From NCBI RefSeq assembly GCF_014699135.1, contig NZ_JACOFT010000007.1, positions 62,001 through 126,000 on the forward strand: a DNA stretch of 64,000 nt, read 5' to 3'. Every line of letters begins with the position of its first letter. The stretch's first letter is position 1. Below the pieces are notes generated by a model. It was not told where the DNA came from. It worked only from the letters and a program-made list of their open reading frames with translations, and did no database searches. This document shows positions 1 through 8,116 of this stretch, piece by piece. This DNA is from Cognatundibacterium aquatile. Its GTDB lineage: Bacteria; Pseudomonadota; Gammaproteobacteria; Burkholderiales; Burkholderiaceae_D. The position numbers and the translations under genes were made by a program.

Positions 1-311
1 GGCCAGAGATAACTTAGGGCGAGGCGCACAAAGTTGGTGCGACCTCATGAAAATGCGAGTGAAAAATGCTTTGAAATTTTATTTGATAGCGACAATATTT
101 TTTTAATTCTGGTGGTTTTTTACATCAGTAAGAGGCTGATTTTGTGCGGCGCACCACGTTATTGTGATCGATTTTATGCGTCACCCGAACGTGCGTGCAT
201 TGGATATGTTGCTGGCAGGATAGGTCAGACGGCGCGCCGAATGCAGTCGTCTGACCGCAGAAAACTCGCCTGAAAGAATGGAACGAGGTGTTGCAACATT
301 GAGATAAAAAA
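1..311. other. Stretch without a recognised gene
   Basis: AT-rich sequence at the window edge, downstream of the leftward folD-to-hypothetical gene run. A 79-codon frame at 34-273 on the + strand has no family resemblance, no clear ribosome binding site and a Cys/Arg-rich composition typical of chance frames, so I do not call it. No convincing terminator was seen for the leftward operon. Confidence 0.5.
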
Positions 312-731
312 CTATTTTGAATTCTTCACCTTGTTGATTTCCTGGGTGACAGCTCTGGTGACCAGTTCTTCCAGTGAGTTTTTCAGACCGGCGCGAATCT
401 CTTTCGCCAAGCCCTCAACCGCTGTCTGCAATACATCGGCAAGATTGTCCCTGACTCTATGTTCAAGAACAAAATCGACGCGCGCCAGAACGTGCTTCAG
501 TACGTCTTCTTTTAAACTTTGCTCCAGTGTTTGCCAGTGTTCTTCCGGAATGCTGACATTTGTTGCCTCGGCATCCGCTTGGGCAATGGCGGCGGGCGGC
601 GGGCTTGGTAATGGAGATGAGGATGTTGTTGCAGCTGTTACCGTTCCAGCCTCAGCATTATCCACAGTTTCAGTAACCGGGAGGATAATTTCGGTGAGAA
701 CGGGGATGCTGGCATCAATCGAGGTATTCAT
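312..731 (-). CDS. Hypothetical protein, DUF2486-like
   Basis: Encodes 139 residues. The first 50 or so are low-complexity (Thr, Ser, Pro, Ala). The C-terminal 90 form predicted helices containing the segment EEHWQTLEQSLKEDVL and ending in charged residues. The layout resembles the small DUF2486 proteins found beside holC in Burkholderiales, a match by recollection only. The ATG lies one base after the holC stop, so the two genes are almost certainly cotranscribed as the last genes of the leftward folD-prlC run. No catalytic motif, signal peptide or membrane segment is visible and the function is unknown. Confidence 0.7.
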   Translation of the reverse strand: MNTSIDASIPVLTEIILPVTETVDNAEAGTVTAATTSSSPLPSPPPAAIAQADAEATNVSIPEEHWQTLEQSLKEDVLKHVLARVDFVLEHRVRDNLADVLQTAVEGLAKEIRAGLKNSLEELVTRAVTQEINKVKNSK

Positions 732-732
732 A

Positions 733-1152
733 TTATTTAGCGACGTTATGGCTGAGTGTGTGGCCTTGTTGTTGATAGTGGCGATAGCGTTCGCGCGCTG
801 CCAGCGTGTCTTGCTGGTCGCCCGAGACGATTTCTATCATGCGGCTAAACAGAGGGAAATGTTCCGGCACCGAGGCACTCAGATTGACCAGCAATTCAAA
901 ATGCGGGCTTTGATCCAGACGCGTATTGCTGAGGACAATCGGCGTCATTGATGCCAGTGCGTCATCGGCCATGACATGCGGTAAAAAATCGGCTTCGCTG
1001 ATGGTCCACAGTGCTTCATCCAGGTGGCGCAGAACAGTCAGATCATGATGATAGACCACGACTTTGCTGTTCGCTGCGCGCGCCTTGCGTATCAGTCGGC
1101 AGGCGTAATGCAGCTTGTCAGCGACATTACTGTGGAAATCGATACGCGTCAT
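733..1152 (-). CDS. holC: DNA polymerase III subunit chi
   Basis: The 139-residue product matches the chi subunit of the clamp-loader complex, which with psi links polymerase III to single-strand-binding protein at the replication fork. The start MTRIDFHSNV, a central RKARAANSKVVVYHHD segment and a later PIVLSN stretch fit the family pattern, and the length is close to the usual 140-150. I chose the ATG at 1152, which gives the standard chi N-terminus. An ATG at 1170 would overlap the preceding gene and add six residues. Neither has a strong Shine-Dalgarno, so coupling to the upstream stop at 1154 is likely. Confidence 0.87.
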   Translation of the reverse strand: MTRIDFHSNVADKLHYACRLIRKARAANSKVVVYHHDLTVLRHLDEALWTISEADFLPHVMADDALASMTPIVLSNTRLDQSPHFELLVNLSASVPEHFPLFSRMIEIVSGDQQDTLAARERYRHYQQQGHTLSHNVAK

Positions 1153-1153
1153 A

Positions 1154-1771
1154 TCAGAAGCGGAAGTCATTTTCTGACGCAGGCTTTTTGGACGGAACGT
1201 TGGCAGGTTTTTTCTGCTGTGCGGGCTTTTCACCGGCTGTCGTTGCCGGTGCAGTGGGTGCTGCGCTTTCTGCTGCCGGATAACGATAATCCGGCGGCAG
1301 CATGTTGCTGGCAGGATAAGCGGCGGACGTTACCGCAGCTTTCCAGTCGTCAGCATTGTAACCACGTAATTTCTTGCTGCCGATTTGCATCACAGGTAGC
1401 TGGGTGTCGCCACTGATTTGTTTTAGTTTTTCTATGTCTTCGGATGTTTTGACAGTTTTTTCTGAAAAAGGAACACCGGCGGATTTCAACAGATTTTTGC
1501 CATCATTACAGGGCGCGCAATTGGCCGCTGTGTAAATGGTCACCGGATTTTTTGAGACCGCCTGCCCGAGTTCATAAGGAAAGTTCGCTGTGCTGACCGA
1601 GCCGGACAATTCTTTTTTTTCCAGCAATTTCTGATTCGCCTGTGGCGGGGTGTCGGAATACGTGATTTTTCCATCCGGTCCAACAGATTTATACAGCTGT
1701 GCCTGCGCTTGCACTGCCAGTAACATCAAGGGCAGAAGCAGGAAATGCTTTGCTGAGGTTGTTCGTTTCAA
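1154..1771 (-). CDS. Secreted DUF4124/glutaredoxin-like protein
   Basis: Encodes 205 residues. A signal peptide (hydrophobic LLLPLMLLAVQAQAQ near residues 11-25) precedes a DUF4124 segment (LYKSVGPDGKITYSDTPP). A glutaredoxin-like fold follows, with a CAPC redox pair near residues 85-88, a cis-Pro motif TQLPVMQIG, and an Ala/Pro/Lys-rich tail. This suggests a periplasmic thiol-disulfide protein, possibly in cell-envelope redox maintenance; its substrate cannot be told from sequence. It lies between prlC and holC on the same strand with a 12-base gap to prlC and no gap to holC, so it is part of the same operon. Confidence 0.8.
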   Translation of the reverse strand: MKRTTSAKHFLLLPLMLLAVQAQAQLYKSVGPDGKITYSDTPPQANQKLLEKKELSGSVSTANFPYELGQAVSKNPVTIYTAANCAPCNDGKNLLKSAGVPFSEKTVKTSEDIEKLKQISGDTQLPVMQIGSKKLRGYNADDWKAAVTSAAYPASNMLPPDYRYPAAESAAPTAPATTAGEKPAQQKKPANVPSKKPASENDFRF

Positions 1772-1782
1772 GGTGTGCTCCT

Positions 1783-3846
1783 TCAGGCTGACATGCCGCT
1801 ATGGCGTAATAAAGCATCGATGGCGGGCTCTCTGCCACGGAAGGCTTTGAATGAATCAAGCGCCGGGCGTGAGCCACCAACTTCCAGTACTTCTTTCTGA
1901 AACTTTTGTCCCGCTGTGCGTGACAGATTGCTGCCCTCAGTTTTACCGTGTTCTTCAAACGCAGCATAGGCATCGGCAGATAATACCTCGGCCCATTTAT
2001 AACTGTAGTAACCAGCGGCATAACCGCCGGCAAAGATGTGGCTGAATGCATGCTGGAAGCGGTTGAATTCCGGTGCGGTAAACACAGAAATCTGTTCTCT
2101 GACCTGATTCAAAATATCCTGCACCGACTGCGTTCCGTGTGGATCGAACTGATCGTGCAGACGCATATCGAACAGCGCAAATTCAACCTGACGCAGGGTT
2201 TGCAAGCCAGACTGAAAATTTTTCGCCGCGATCATCTTGTCGTACAAACTGCGCGGTAAAGGTTCGCCGGTATCTGCATGGGCGGTCATGTGTTGCAGCA
2301 CATCCCACTCCCAGCAAAAATTCTCCATAAACTGTGATGGTAATTCGACGGCATCCCATTCCACGCCGGAAATGCCGGATACCGATAAATCATCAACTTG
2401 TGTCAGCAGATGATGCAGACCATGACCGAATTCATGGAACAGCGTGATCACTTCATCGTGGGTAAAGTAAGCTGGTTTGCGCACGCCATCCACCGTCGCA
2501 GGTTCGGTGAAATTGCACACCAGATAGGCAACCGGTGTTTGTATGCCATCGGCGTTTTTGCGGCGACCGCGGGCATCGTCCATCCAGGCGCCGCCACGTT
2601 TGCCCTGACGCGCATACAGGTCAAGATAGAACTGACCGATCAGTTGGCCGTCTTTTTCTATGCGATAAAACTGCACATCAGGGTGCCAGGTATCGGCTTT
2701 ATCGATACGGATGGTGACGCCGAACAAGGTCTGAATCACGCGGAATAAGCCGCTGATGACTTGCGGCTCGGGGAAATACAATTTCACTTCCTGCTCAGAA
2801 AAAGCATAGCGCTGTTCGCGCAGCTTTTCGGATGCATAGGTGACATCCCACGCTTCGAGCATGCTGATGCCTAATTGTTCTGCGGCGAAGCTGCGTAATT
2901 CCTGCAAGTCTTTTTCTGCATAAGGGCGGGCACGCTGGGCGAGGTCTTCAAGAAAGCTGCTGACCAGCGCCGGTGATTCTGCCATCTTGCTGACCAGAGA
3001 AACTTCGGCAAAATTCCGGTAGCCGAGTAATTCTGCTTCTTCTTTGCGTAACTGCAGCAGTTCCGCAATGATTGCGGTGTTATCCCATTCTGGCTTCGCA
3101 CCTAATTCGGATGCCTTGGTGGCATTCGCGCGATAAATCGTTTCACGAATCTGGCGATTGTCGGCGTATTGCAATAACGGAAAATAAGACGGGAAATGCA
3201 GGGTGAACTGATAACCGGCTTTACCATTTTTTTCAGCCGTTGCTTTGGCTGCCTGAATCACATCTTCCGGCACGCCTTTGAGTTCGTTGATGTCGCTGAT
3301 CAGTAACGCATAATCGTTGGTGGCATCGAGCACATTTTCGGAGAAACGCGTGGTCAGCATCGCGTGTTTTTCCTGAATTTCTGCATAGCGTTGTTTCAGT
3401 TCATCCGGCAACTCAGCGCCACCCAGACGGAAATCACGGATCGCGTTTTGTATGATGGTTTTGCGTGCCACAGGCAAGGCATCAAACCCGGCTTGCGCGC
3501 GCAAGGCTTTGTATTTGCCGAACAACGCCAGATTTTGTCCCAGCTCGGTCCAGAACTCTGTGATCGCCGGTTGATTTTCATTGTAGGCCGCCCGCAATTC
3601 CGGCGTATCGGCTACGCCATTCAGATGGCTGACGATGCCCCAGGCACGGCCCAGTTTTTCGGTGGCGTTCTCCAGTGGCTCAACAAAATTTTCCCACGTC
3701 ACTTCGTCCTGACTGGCGGACAGTTGTTCGACCACGGCACGGTTTTCCGCCAGCAGGCTGGTGATGGCGGGCGTGATGTGTTCGGCGCGGATATCGGCAA
3801 AACGTGGCAGGTCGGTAAAGTCGAGTAATGGAGAACTGGTTGTCAT
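1783..3846 (-). CDS. prlC: Oligopeptidase A (M3 zinc metallopeptidase)
   Basis: A cytoplasmic M3-family oligopeptidase that degrades short peptides, including cleaved signal peptides. The zinc-binding HEFGH motif is clear near residue 470, followed by GVEWDAVELPSQFMENFCWE with the third zinc ligand. The 687-residue length matches E. coli PrlC (about 680). I start at the ATG at 3846 (MTTSSPLLDF), which has AAGAAA-type spacing. It lies just downstream of the folD stop at 3848. A longer form from 3870 adds eight residues inside folD and is less likely. It is probably cotranscribed with folD. Confidence 0.93.
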   Translation of the reverse strand: MTTSSPLLDFTDLPRFADIRAEHITPAITSLLAENRAVVEQLSASQDEVTWENFVEPLENATEKLGRAWGIVSHLNGVADTPELRAAYNENQPAITEFWTELGQNLALFGKYKALRAQAGFDALPVARKTIIQNAIRDFRLGGAELPDELKQRYAEIQEKHAMLTTRFSENVLDATNDYALLISDINELKGVPEDVIQAAKATAEKNGKAGYQFTLHFPSYFPLLQYADNRQIRETIYRANATKASELGAKPEWDNTAIIAELLQLRKEEAELLGYRNFAEVSLVSKMAESPALVSSFLEDLAQRARPYAEKDLQELRSFAAEQLGISMLEAWDVTYASEKLREQRYAFSEQEVKLYFPEPQVISGLFRVIQTLFGVTIRIDKADTWHPDVQFYRIEKDGQLIGQFYLDLYARQGKRGGAWMDDARGRRKNADGIQTPVAYLVCNFTEPATVDGVRKPAYFTHDEVITLFHEFGHGLHHLLTQVDDLSVSGISGVEWDAVELPSQFMENFCWEWDVLQHMTAHADTGEPLPRSLYDKMIAAKNFQSGLQTLRQVEFALFDMRLHDQFDPHGTQSVQDILNQVREQISVFTAPEFNRFQHAFSHIFAGGYAAGYYSYKWAEVLSADAYAAFEEHGKTEGSNLSRTAGQKFQKEVLEVGGSRPALDSFKAFRGREPAIDALLRHSGMSA

Positions 3847-3847
3847 C

Positions 3848-4693
3848 TTAATTTCTTTCGGCAGCTTCAATCGTGTTGACCAGTAACATGGTGATGGTCA
3901 TAGGACCTACGCCACCCGGAACCGGTGTGATATAACCCGCGACTTCTTTGGTTGGCGCATAGTCAACGTCGCCACAGAGTTTGCCGTCATCGTCACGATT
4001 CATACCAACGTCAATCACAACGGCGCCTGGTTTGACCATGTCTGCGGTAACGATATTGCGTTTGCCAGTGGCGACAACAAGAATGTCGGCGTTGCGCGTA
4101 TGCGCTGCCAGATCGCGGGTCTTGGAATTGCAGATGGTGACGGTGGCACCGGCTTGCAAGAGCAACATCGCCTGTGGCTTACCGACGATATTCGACGCAC
4201 CGACCACGACCGCATTTGCACCGCGCACCGGGTAATCAATCGATTCCAGCATTTTCATGACGCCGTATGGTGTGCATGGACGGAACAGCGGCTGGCCTGT
4301 CATCAGCAAACCGGCGTTGCTGATATGGAAGCCGTCGACGTCTTTTTCTGCGGCGATCGCCTCGATGACTTTATTCGCGTTGATGTGCGCAGGCAAAGGC
4401 AGTTGCACCAGAATGCCGTTAATTTTCGGATCCTGATTCAGTCTTTCGATGTGGGCGAGCAAATCGGCTTCGCTGAGATCGGCCGCATATTTTTCCAGTA
4501 CTGAATAGAAACCGCAGTCTTCACATGCTTTCACCTTGTTGCGGACATACACCTGCGAGGCCGGGTTTTCACCGACCAGGATGACTGCCAGACCCGGCTG
4601 TTTTCCTTGCGCTGTCAGGGCAGCAGCACGTTGCGTGACGTCGGCACGAATTTGTTGGGAGAGTTCGGTTCCGCTGATAATTTGGGCAGTCAT
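3848..4693 (-). CDS. folD: Bifunctional methylenetetrahydrofolate dehydrogenase/cyclohydrolase
   Basis: FolD (281 residues, standard length) interconverts 5,10-methylene-THF, methenyl-THF and 10-formyl-THF using NADP in one-carbon metabolism. Signatures are [14 protein letters not shown] with the catalytic Lys, GILVQLPLP, the Rossmann segment [17 protein letters not shown] and the C-terminal [11 protein letters not shown]. The Rossmann motif has Ala where many homologues have Arg (GRSNIVG), a variant I recall in other betaproteobacteria. It is the first gene of the leftward run. A TATAAT-like -10 lies about 30 bases upstream. Confidence 0.96.
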   Translation of the reverse strand: MTAQIISGTELSQQIRADVTQRAAALTAQGKQPGLAVILVGENPASQVYVRNKVKACEDCGFYSVLEKYAADLSEADLLAHIERLNQDPKINGILVQLPLPAHINANKVIEAIAAEKDVDGFHISNAGLLMTGQPLFRPCTPYGVMKMLESIDYPVRGANAVVVGASNIVGKPQAMLLLQAGATVTICNSKTRDLAAHTRNADILVVATGKRNIVTADMVKPGAVVIDVGMNRDDDGKLCGDVDYAPTKEVAGYITPVPGGVGPMTITMLLVNTIEAAERN

Positions 4694-4724
4694 GATGGGC
4701 TTTGCAAAAGAAGATCAAGCCGCG

Positions 4725-4730
4725 ATTATA
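4725..4730 (-). promoter_or_regulatory. Candidate -10 box for folD
   Basis: On the minus strand this reads TATAAT, a consensus -10 hexamer, 32 bases before the folD ATG. No good -35 is seen at 16-18 bases, so it is only a candidate for the start of the folD-prlC transcript. Confidence 0.4.
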
Positions 4731-4921
4731 AATTATGCGGTGGCTCACCGGATAACTATGCGGAGTGAGGCAGAATGCAAACGTATGCCTGCGTGAGAAG
4801 TCTGCGTGCCGGATAGCTGAAATATCACGTATATCACGTTGAGGCTGCGCTCAGACGTGTGCGGTGAACCGGAGTTTCGACGATATTCAGAGCAGAGAAC
4901 CAGATCGAGTTGTTTTTAACT

Positions 4922-5006
4922 GTAAATATACTCTGGGGGAGTATATTTACAGCCCCAATGATTTCAAAGACATTAGGGGGATTTTGATAATTTATGGGGG
5001 AGTATC
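4922..5006. repeat. Dispersed structured repeat, copy A
   Basis: The left half is a perfect inverted repeat, TAAATATACT / AGTATATTTA, around CTGGGGG. It is followed by a GCCCC-rich segment and, at the right edge, GGGGGAGTATC, which can pair back to the left ATACTC. The same layout recurs at about 18992, 20651 and 21837. It lies 3' of the RodZ-like gene and about 230 bases upstream of folD. Apart from the folD -10 box, I see nothing else in the 4694-5062 gap. Confidence 0.75.
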
Positions 5007-5062
5007 TGAAATATCGACAGTAGCGGACAAAGCGATGATGCCCGCAGCAAGTGTCAGCAAGG

Positions 5063-5587
5063 CTATTTATACATGACGACGGCCAGCACCAGTCCTAATA
5101 CGCACAAAGCATAGATAAAGAGTGCGGTGGTGGGTGGGGCTATCCCTGCATTTGTCGCGGAACGCTTACCGCTATCGGCGGAAGCCCGCGCTTTGCTGCC
5201 TTTTGCAGACGGCAACTTTTTCTTACCGTGCACATCCGGCATCAACTCGAGCAGTGGCGCAGAGTCCAGCTTAAGCAGCTTCGCGTATGCGCGGACAAAA
5301 CCGCGGACGATTGCCGGTGCCGGCAGGACGTCATAATCGTCCGCTTCAATTGCCAGTATCTGGTGACGTGTTATTTTCAGTTGCGTCGCCACCTGATCAA
5401 CAGTCCAGCCAGACGCATTGCGGGCTGCGGCCAGCCTGGCTCCCGGCGAAGAGGACAGGCGTTCAGCATCAGCGTTAAATACATCAGTCGCAATGGGTTG
5501 CCCAAGCCTGGACTCAATCAGTTCCTGATAATGAAAAGATCCCGTCACTTCTGATAATAACGGCTGACCCGACCCTGCATCACTCAT
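5063..5587 (-). CDS. Short RodZ-like membrane HTH protein
   Basis: Encodes 174 residues. An N-terminal tail of about 45 residues precedes a RodZ-type helix-turn-helix (GARLAAARNASGWTVDQVA, then LKITRHQILAIEADDYDVLP; about residues 48-115). A Lys/Ala/Ser-rich linker and one transmembrane helix (about 152-171) follow, and the protein ends right after the membrane at VVMYK. RodZ binds MreB in the cytoplasm and supports rod shape, but full RodZ carries a periplasmic domain that is absent here. It could be a shortened paralogue or a membrane-anchored regulator. It is divergent from the type VI signalling genes, with 461 bases between. Confidence 0.75.
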   Translation of the reverse strand: MSDAGSGQPLLSEVTGSFHYQELIESRLGQPIATDVFNADAERLSSSPGARLAAARNASGWTVDQVATQLKITRHQILAIEADDYDVLPAPAIVRGFVRAYAKLLKLDSAPLLELMPDVHGKKKLPSAKGSKARASADSGKRSATNAGIAPPTTALFIYALCVLGLVLAVVMYK

Positions 5588-6048
5588 AGAACCCTCGCTT
5601 TAAAAAAACGATATTTTGCGCAAAAACGGCGAATAACTATAGCACTGATCATATTGCTTTTTTGTAACTGCGTGTAATTTTTATAGTGTTGCTTACTGTA
5701 TCGTTGTAAAGCCGTTACTTCATGTCATTTAGACTCAGATATTGCTTTTTTTGTTACATCGAAAGATGTGCTTATGCTTGGTTTACGTCGGTGGGTTGAC
5801 GTGATCTTGATCTCTTATGCAAGCCCTGTTTGTCACCTGCATGGTACTTTTGATCATCATCATTTTTACCAGTTGGCAGATTGTTGTGGCTCCGCCGTGG
5901 TAAAAATTTAACGCCGTTGTCTAAGCCTGATGCAAATAATGCGCCATAAATGCGCGATAATCTCAGGTTGGTTTAAAACCAGCCAGACTCTCGTCCGGTG
6001 CTTTCCTTTTCCCGTGGGCCTATCCGCTTTGATTCCGGAGTATGACAA
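5588..6048. other. Divergent intergenic region
   Basis: This 461-base AT-rich gap separates the leftward RodZ-like gene from the rightward FHA gene and should contain promoters for both. The one clear structure is a 9-base inverted repeat, TTTTTACCA (5863-5871) and TGGTAAAAA (5898-5906), with a 26-base loop; it could be a weak hairpin or a regulator site. No coding frame in the gap looks real. Confidence 0.4.
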
Positions 6049-7272
6049 ATGATAAAAATTGCCGTTGTTTCATATAACAATGAAACTCCTATCTCCCCCG
6101 TTGCGGCCAGTTTTAGTGACACACCGCAGACGATAGGACGCAGCGACGACAATTTTCTGGTCTTACCTGATCCCAAACATTTCGTTTCCCGCACTCAGGC
6201 CAAAGTCTGGAGCGATGGAACACACCATTATCTGATGAATGTCAGTCTGGCCAATCCTGTCAGTGTTAACGGTAAAGAAATCGATCCAGAGCATGACTAT
6301 GCCATTCATATCGGCGACCAGATTCAGATTGGCTTATATGTACTCGAAGTTTTTGCCAGTGAGGCGCAAAGCGACACCACGTTAACTGCGGTCGGCGTGA
6401 CAGATGTCATTGCCGCACCGGCTCCGACCGGGAGTGTATCGTTCGTAAAAACAGCGGCATTGCAAGGCGACCGGAAAGAGACGCCGCAACCTCCACGATT
6501 TTTAATGCGTGCGGACACCGATGCTGTTGCTGAAAACTTGCATCAGGACGAGGTACATAGTCTGCCATCGGCTACCACGACGCAGCCAGCATCGGACGGC
6601 GTGGTAGCCGAGGCGGTCGAGGTAGCAGATGTCGCAAAACTGGCCGAATCAGCGAAGGCTGCTGCGGATTCCAATGACTTATTAAATGCCTTTTTACAGG
6701 GCGCGGGACTGACTTCTCTGCACATTTCCTCCGGGCTGACAACGGAACTGATGGAAACATTAGGCAAATTAGTGGCGACGTCGGTGGAAGGAACGATGGG
6801 TTTGATTTCGCAACGGGCATTGGTGAAGCGCGAAGTGAATGCGGACGTCACCATGGTGGTGTTACGAAAAAACAATCCCTTAAAATTTTTCCCGGATAGT
6901 CAGACGGTACTGACGCAGATGCTGCGCAAAAAGATGCCCGGCTTTATGACGCCGGCAGAAGCGATGGAAGATGCATTTCAGGATTTACGCGCGCATCAGC
7001 TGGGCGTTGTCGCCGGGATGAAGGCCGCGATGGACGCGCTGCAGAAAAAATTTGAACCGGCTGGATTTGCGCGCTTGTTGCCGGTGCCGACGTTGATGGA
7101 TAAGATGAATCCGGCACGCCGTAAAGCGGATATGTGGGATCATTTTGTGGAAATGTTTGAAGATCTTTCGCTGGAATCGAAAGACGAATTTCAGACCTTG
7201 TTCGGCAAAGAATTTTTAGCTGCTTACGAACGCGAAGTGGAACGTGCCAGACACGAATCCCCTGCGCTTTGA
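6049..7272 (+). CDS. FHA-domain protein of a type VI secretion switch (TagH/Fha-like)
   Basis: A 407-residue protein with an N-terminal FHA fold (about 1-100), a variable linker, and a C-terminal region (about 205-400) of the type seen in type VI secretion FHA proteins, including LLNAFLQGAGL. FHA domains bind phosphothreonine, and in Pseudomonas the equivalent protein activates secretion once phosphorylated by PpkA. The usual GR-S-H signature reads IGRSDDNF then VSRTQAKV, so the conserved His is Gln. Its stop overlaps the start region of the PP2C gene, and phosphatase, kinase and lipoprotein genes follow in order. Confidence 0.85.
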   Translation: MIKIAVVSYNNETPISPVAASFSDTPQTIGRSDDNFLVLPDPKHFVSRTQAKVWSDGTHHYLMNVSLANPVSVNGKEIDPEHDYAIHIGDQIQIGLYVLEVFASEAQSDTTLTAVGVTDVIAAPAPTGSVSFVKTAALQGDRKETPQPPRFLMRADTDAVAENLHQDEVHSLPSATTTQPASDGVVAEAVEVADVAKLAESAKAAADSNDLLNAFLQGAGLTSLHISSGLTTELMETLGKLVATSVEGTMGLISQRALVKREVNADVTMVVLRKNNPLKFFPDSQTVLTQMLRKKMPGFMTPAEAMEDAFQDLRAHQLGVVAGMKAAMDALQKKFEPAGFARLLPVPTLMDKMNPARRKADMWDHFVEMFEDLSLESKDEFQTLFGKEFLAAYEREVERARHESPAL

Positions 7273-7283
7273 ATGATTGCGTG

Positions 7284-8051
7284 ATGATGCCCATGCATCT
7301 GGATACTGCATACATTAACGCGATCGGTGACCGGCAATCGAATCAGGATGTACTTGACAGCGCGTTTGAGGATGACCTCGCCTGTTTCGTACTGGCCGAT
7401 GGAACCGGCGGGCATCTGGGCGGCGAAACCGCCGCCAATCTGGTTACTGCGAGTATCATAGCCAAGTTCCGGAAAGATGCGTCGTTCAGCGCCCATGCCT
7501 TGCGCTCTTATATAGAGTCGGCGATACAGCAGGTTGGGCAAGAGAAAGCGTCCAGCGTCCGGCAGGAAAATATGAGCTCGACCATGGCAACGCTGCTGAT
7601 TGATATCGCGAATCGCTGCGCCTTGTGGGCGCATCTGGGGGATACGCGGATTTATCTGCTGCGGCAGGGAAAAATACTGTCGGTCTCGAAAGATCACAGT
7701 CTGGCGCAAAGAATGGTCGACGCAGGTTATGCTGATTATGCCGCGCTACGGCAACATCCTCATCGCAACATATTATTTGCCGCGGTTGGTGCCGAGGGTG
7801 ATATTGTTCCGGAAGTAACACTGGATGCCGTGGCTTTGCAAGAAGGCGATGCCTTCCTCATCTGTACGGATGGCTTCTGGGAATGGGTGCATGAAGACCA
7901 GATGGAACAGAGCTGGCTGGCAAGCCAGAGCAGTGAAGCGTGGTTGAAGCAGATGAATGCGATGGCCGAAAAAAATATCGCCAATACCGATGTCAGTCGG
8001 GATAATTTTTCAGCATTTGCCATTTGCGTCCGTGATGCCAGCGCTTTGTGA
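7284..8051 (+). CDS. PP2C-family Ser/Thr phosphatase (PppA-like)
   Basis: About 255 residues with the full set of PP2C motifs. These are NAIGDRQSNQD (metal ligand), LADGTGGHLGGE, HLGDTRIYLLRQGKI with SKDHS, LICTDGFWEWV and DNFSAFAICV. It should dephosphorylate phosphothreonine/serine proteins in the cytoplasm and counter the kinase gene next to it. The start is ambiguous: ATGs at 7284, 7287 and 7293 are in frame, as is a TTG at 7269 overlapping the FHA stop; none has a good ribosome binding site. I report the first ATG. Order and overlap point to one operon with the FHA and kinase genes. Confidence 0.88.
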   Translation: MMPMHLDTAYINAIGDRQSNQDVLDSAFEDDLACFVLADGTGGHLGGETAANLVTASIIAKFRKDASFSAHALRSYIESAIQQVGQEKASSVRQENMSSTMATLLIDIANRCALWAHLGDTRIYLLRQGKILSVSKDHSLAQRMVDAGYADYAALRQHPHRNILFAAVGAEGDIVPEVTLDAVALQEGDAFLICTDGFWEWVHEDQMEQSWLASQSSEAWLKQMNAMAEKNIANTDVSRDNFSAFAICVRDASAL

Positions 8052-8116
8052 TAAGACATGATCTGCCATTTTTACCCTTTGATTTTAGCTTCTAATTTTT
8101 AGCCTCTGAGTAAGCC

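Noticed and set aside
34-273. 79-codon frame at the window start
   Set aside because: No ribosome site, no family resemblance and Cys/Arg-rich composition.
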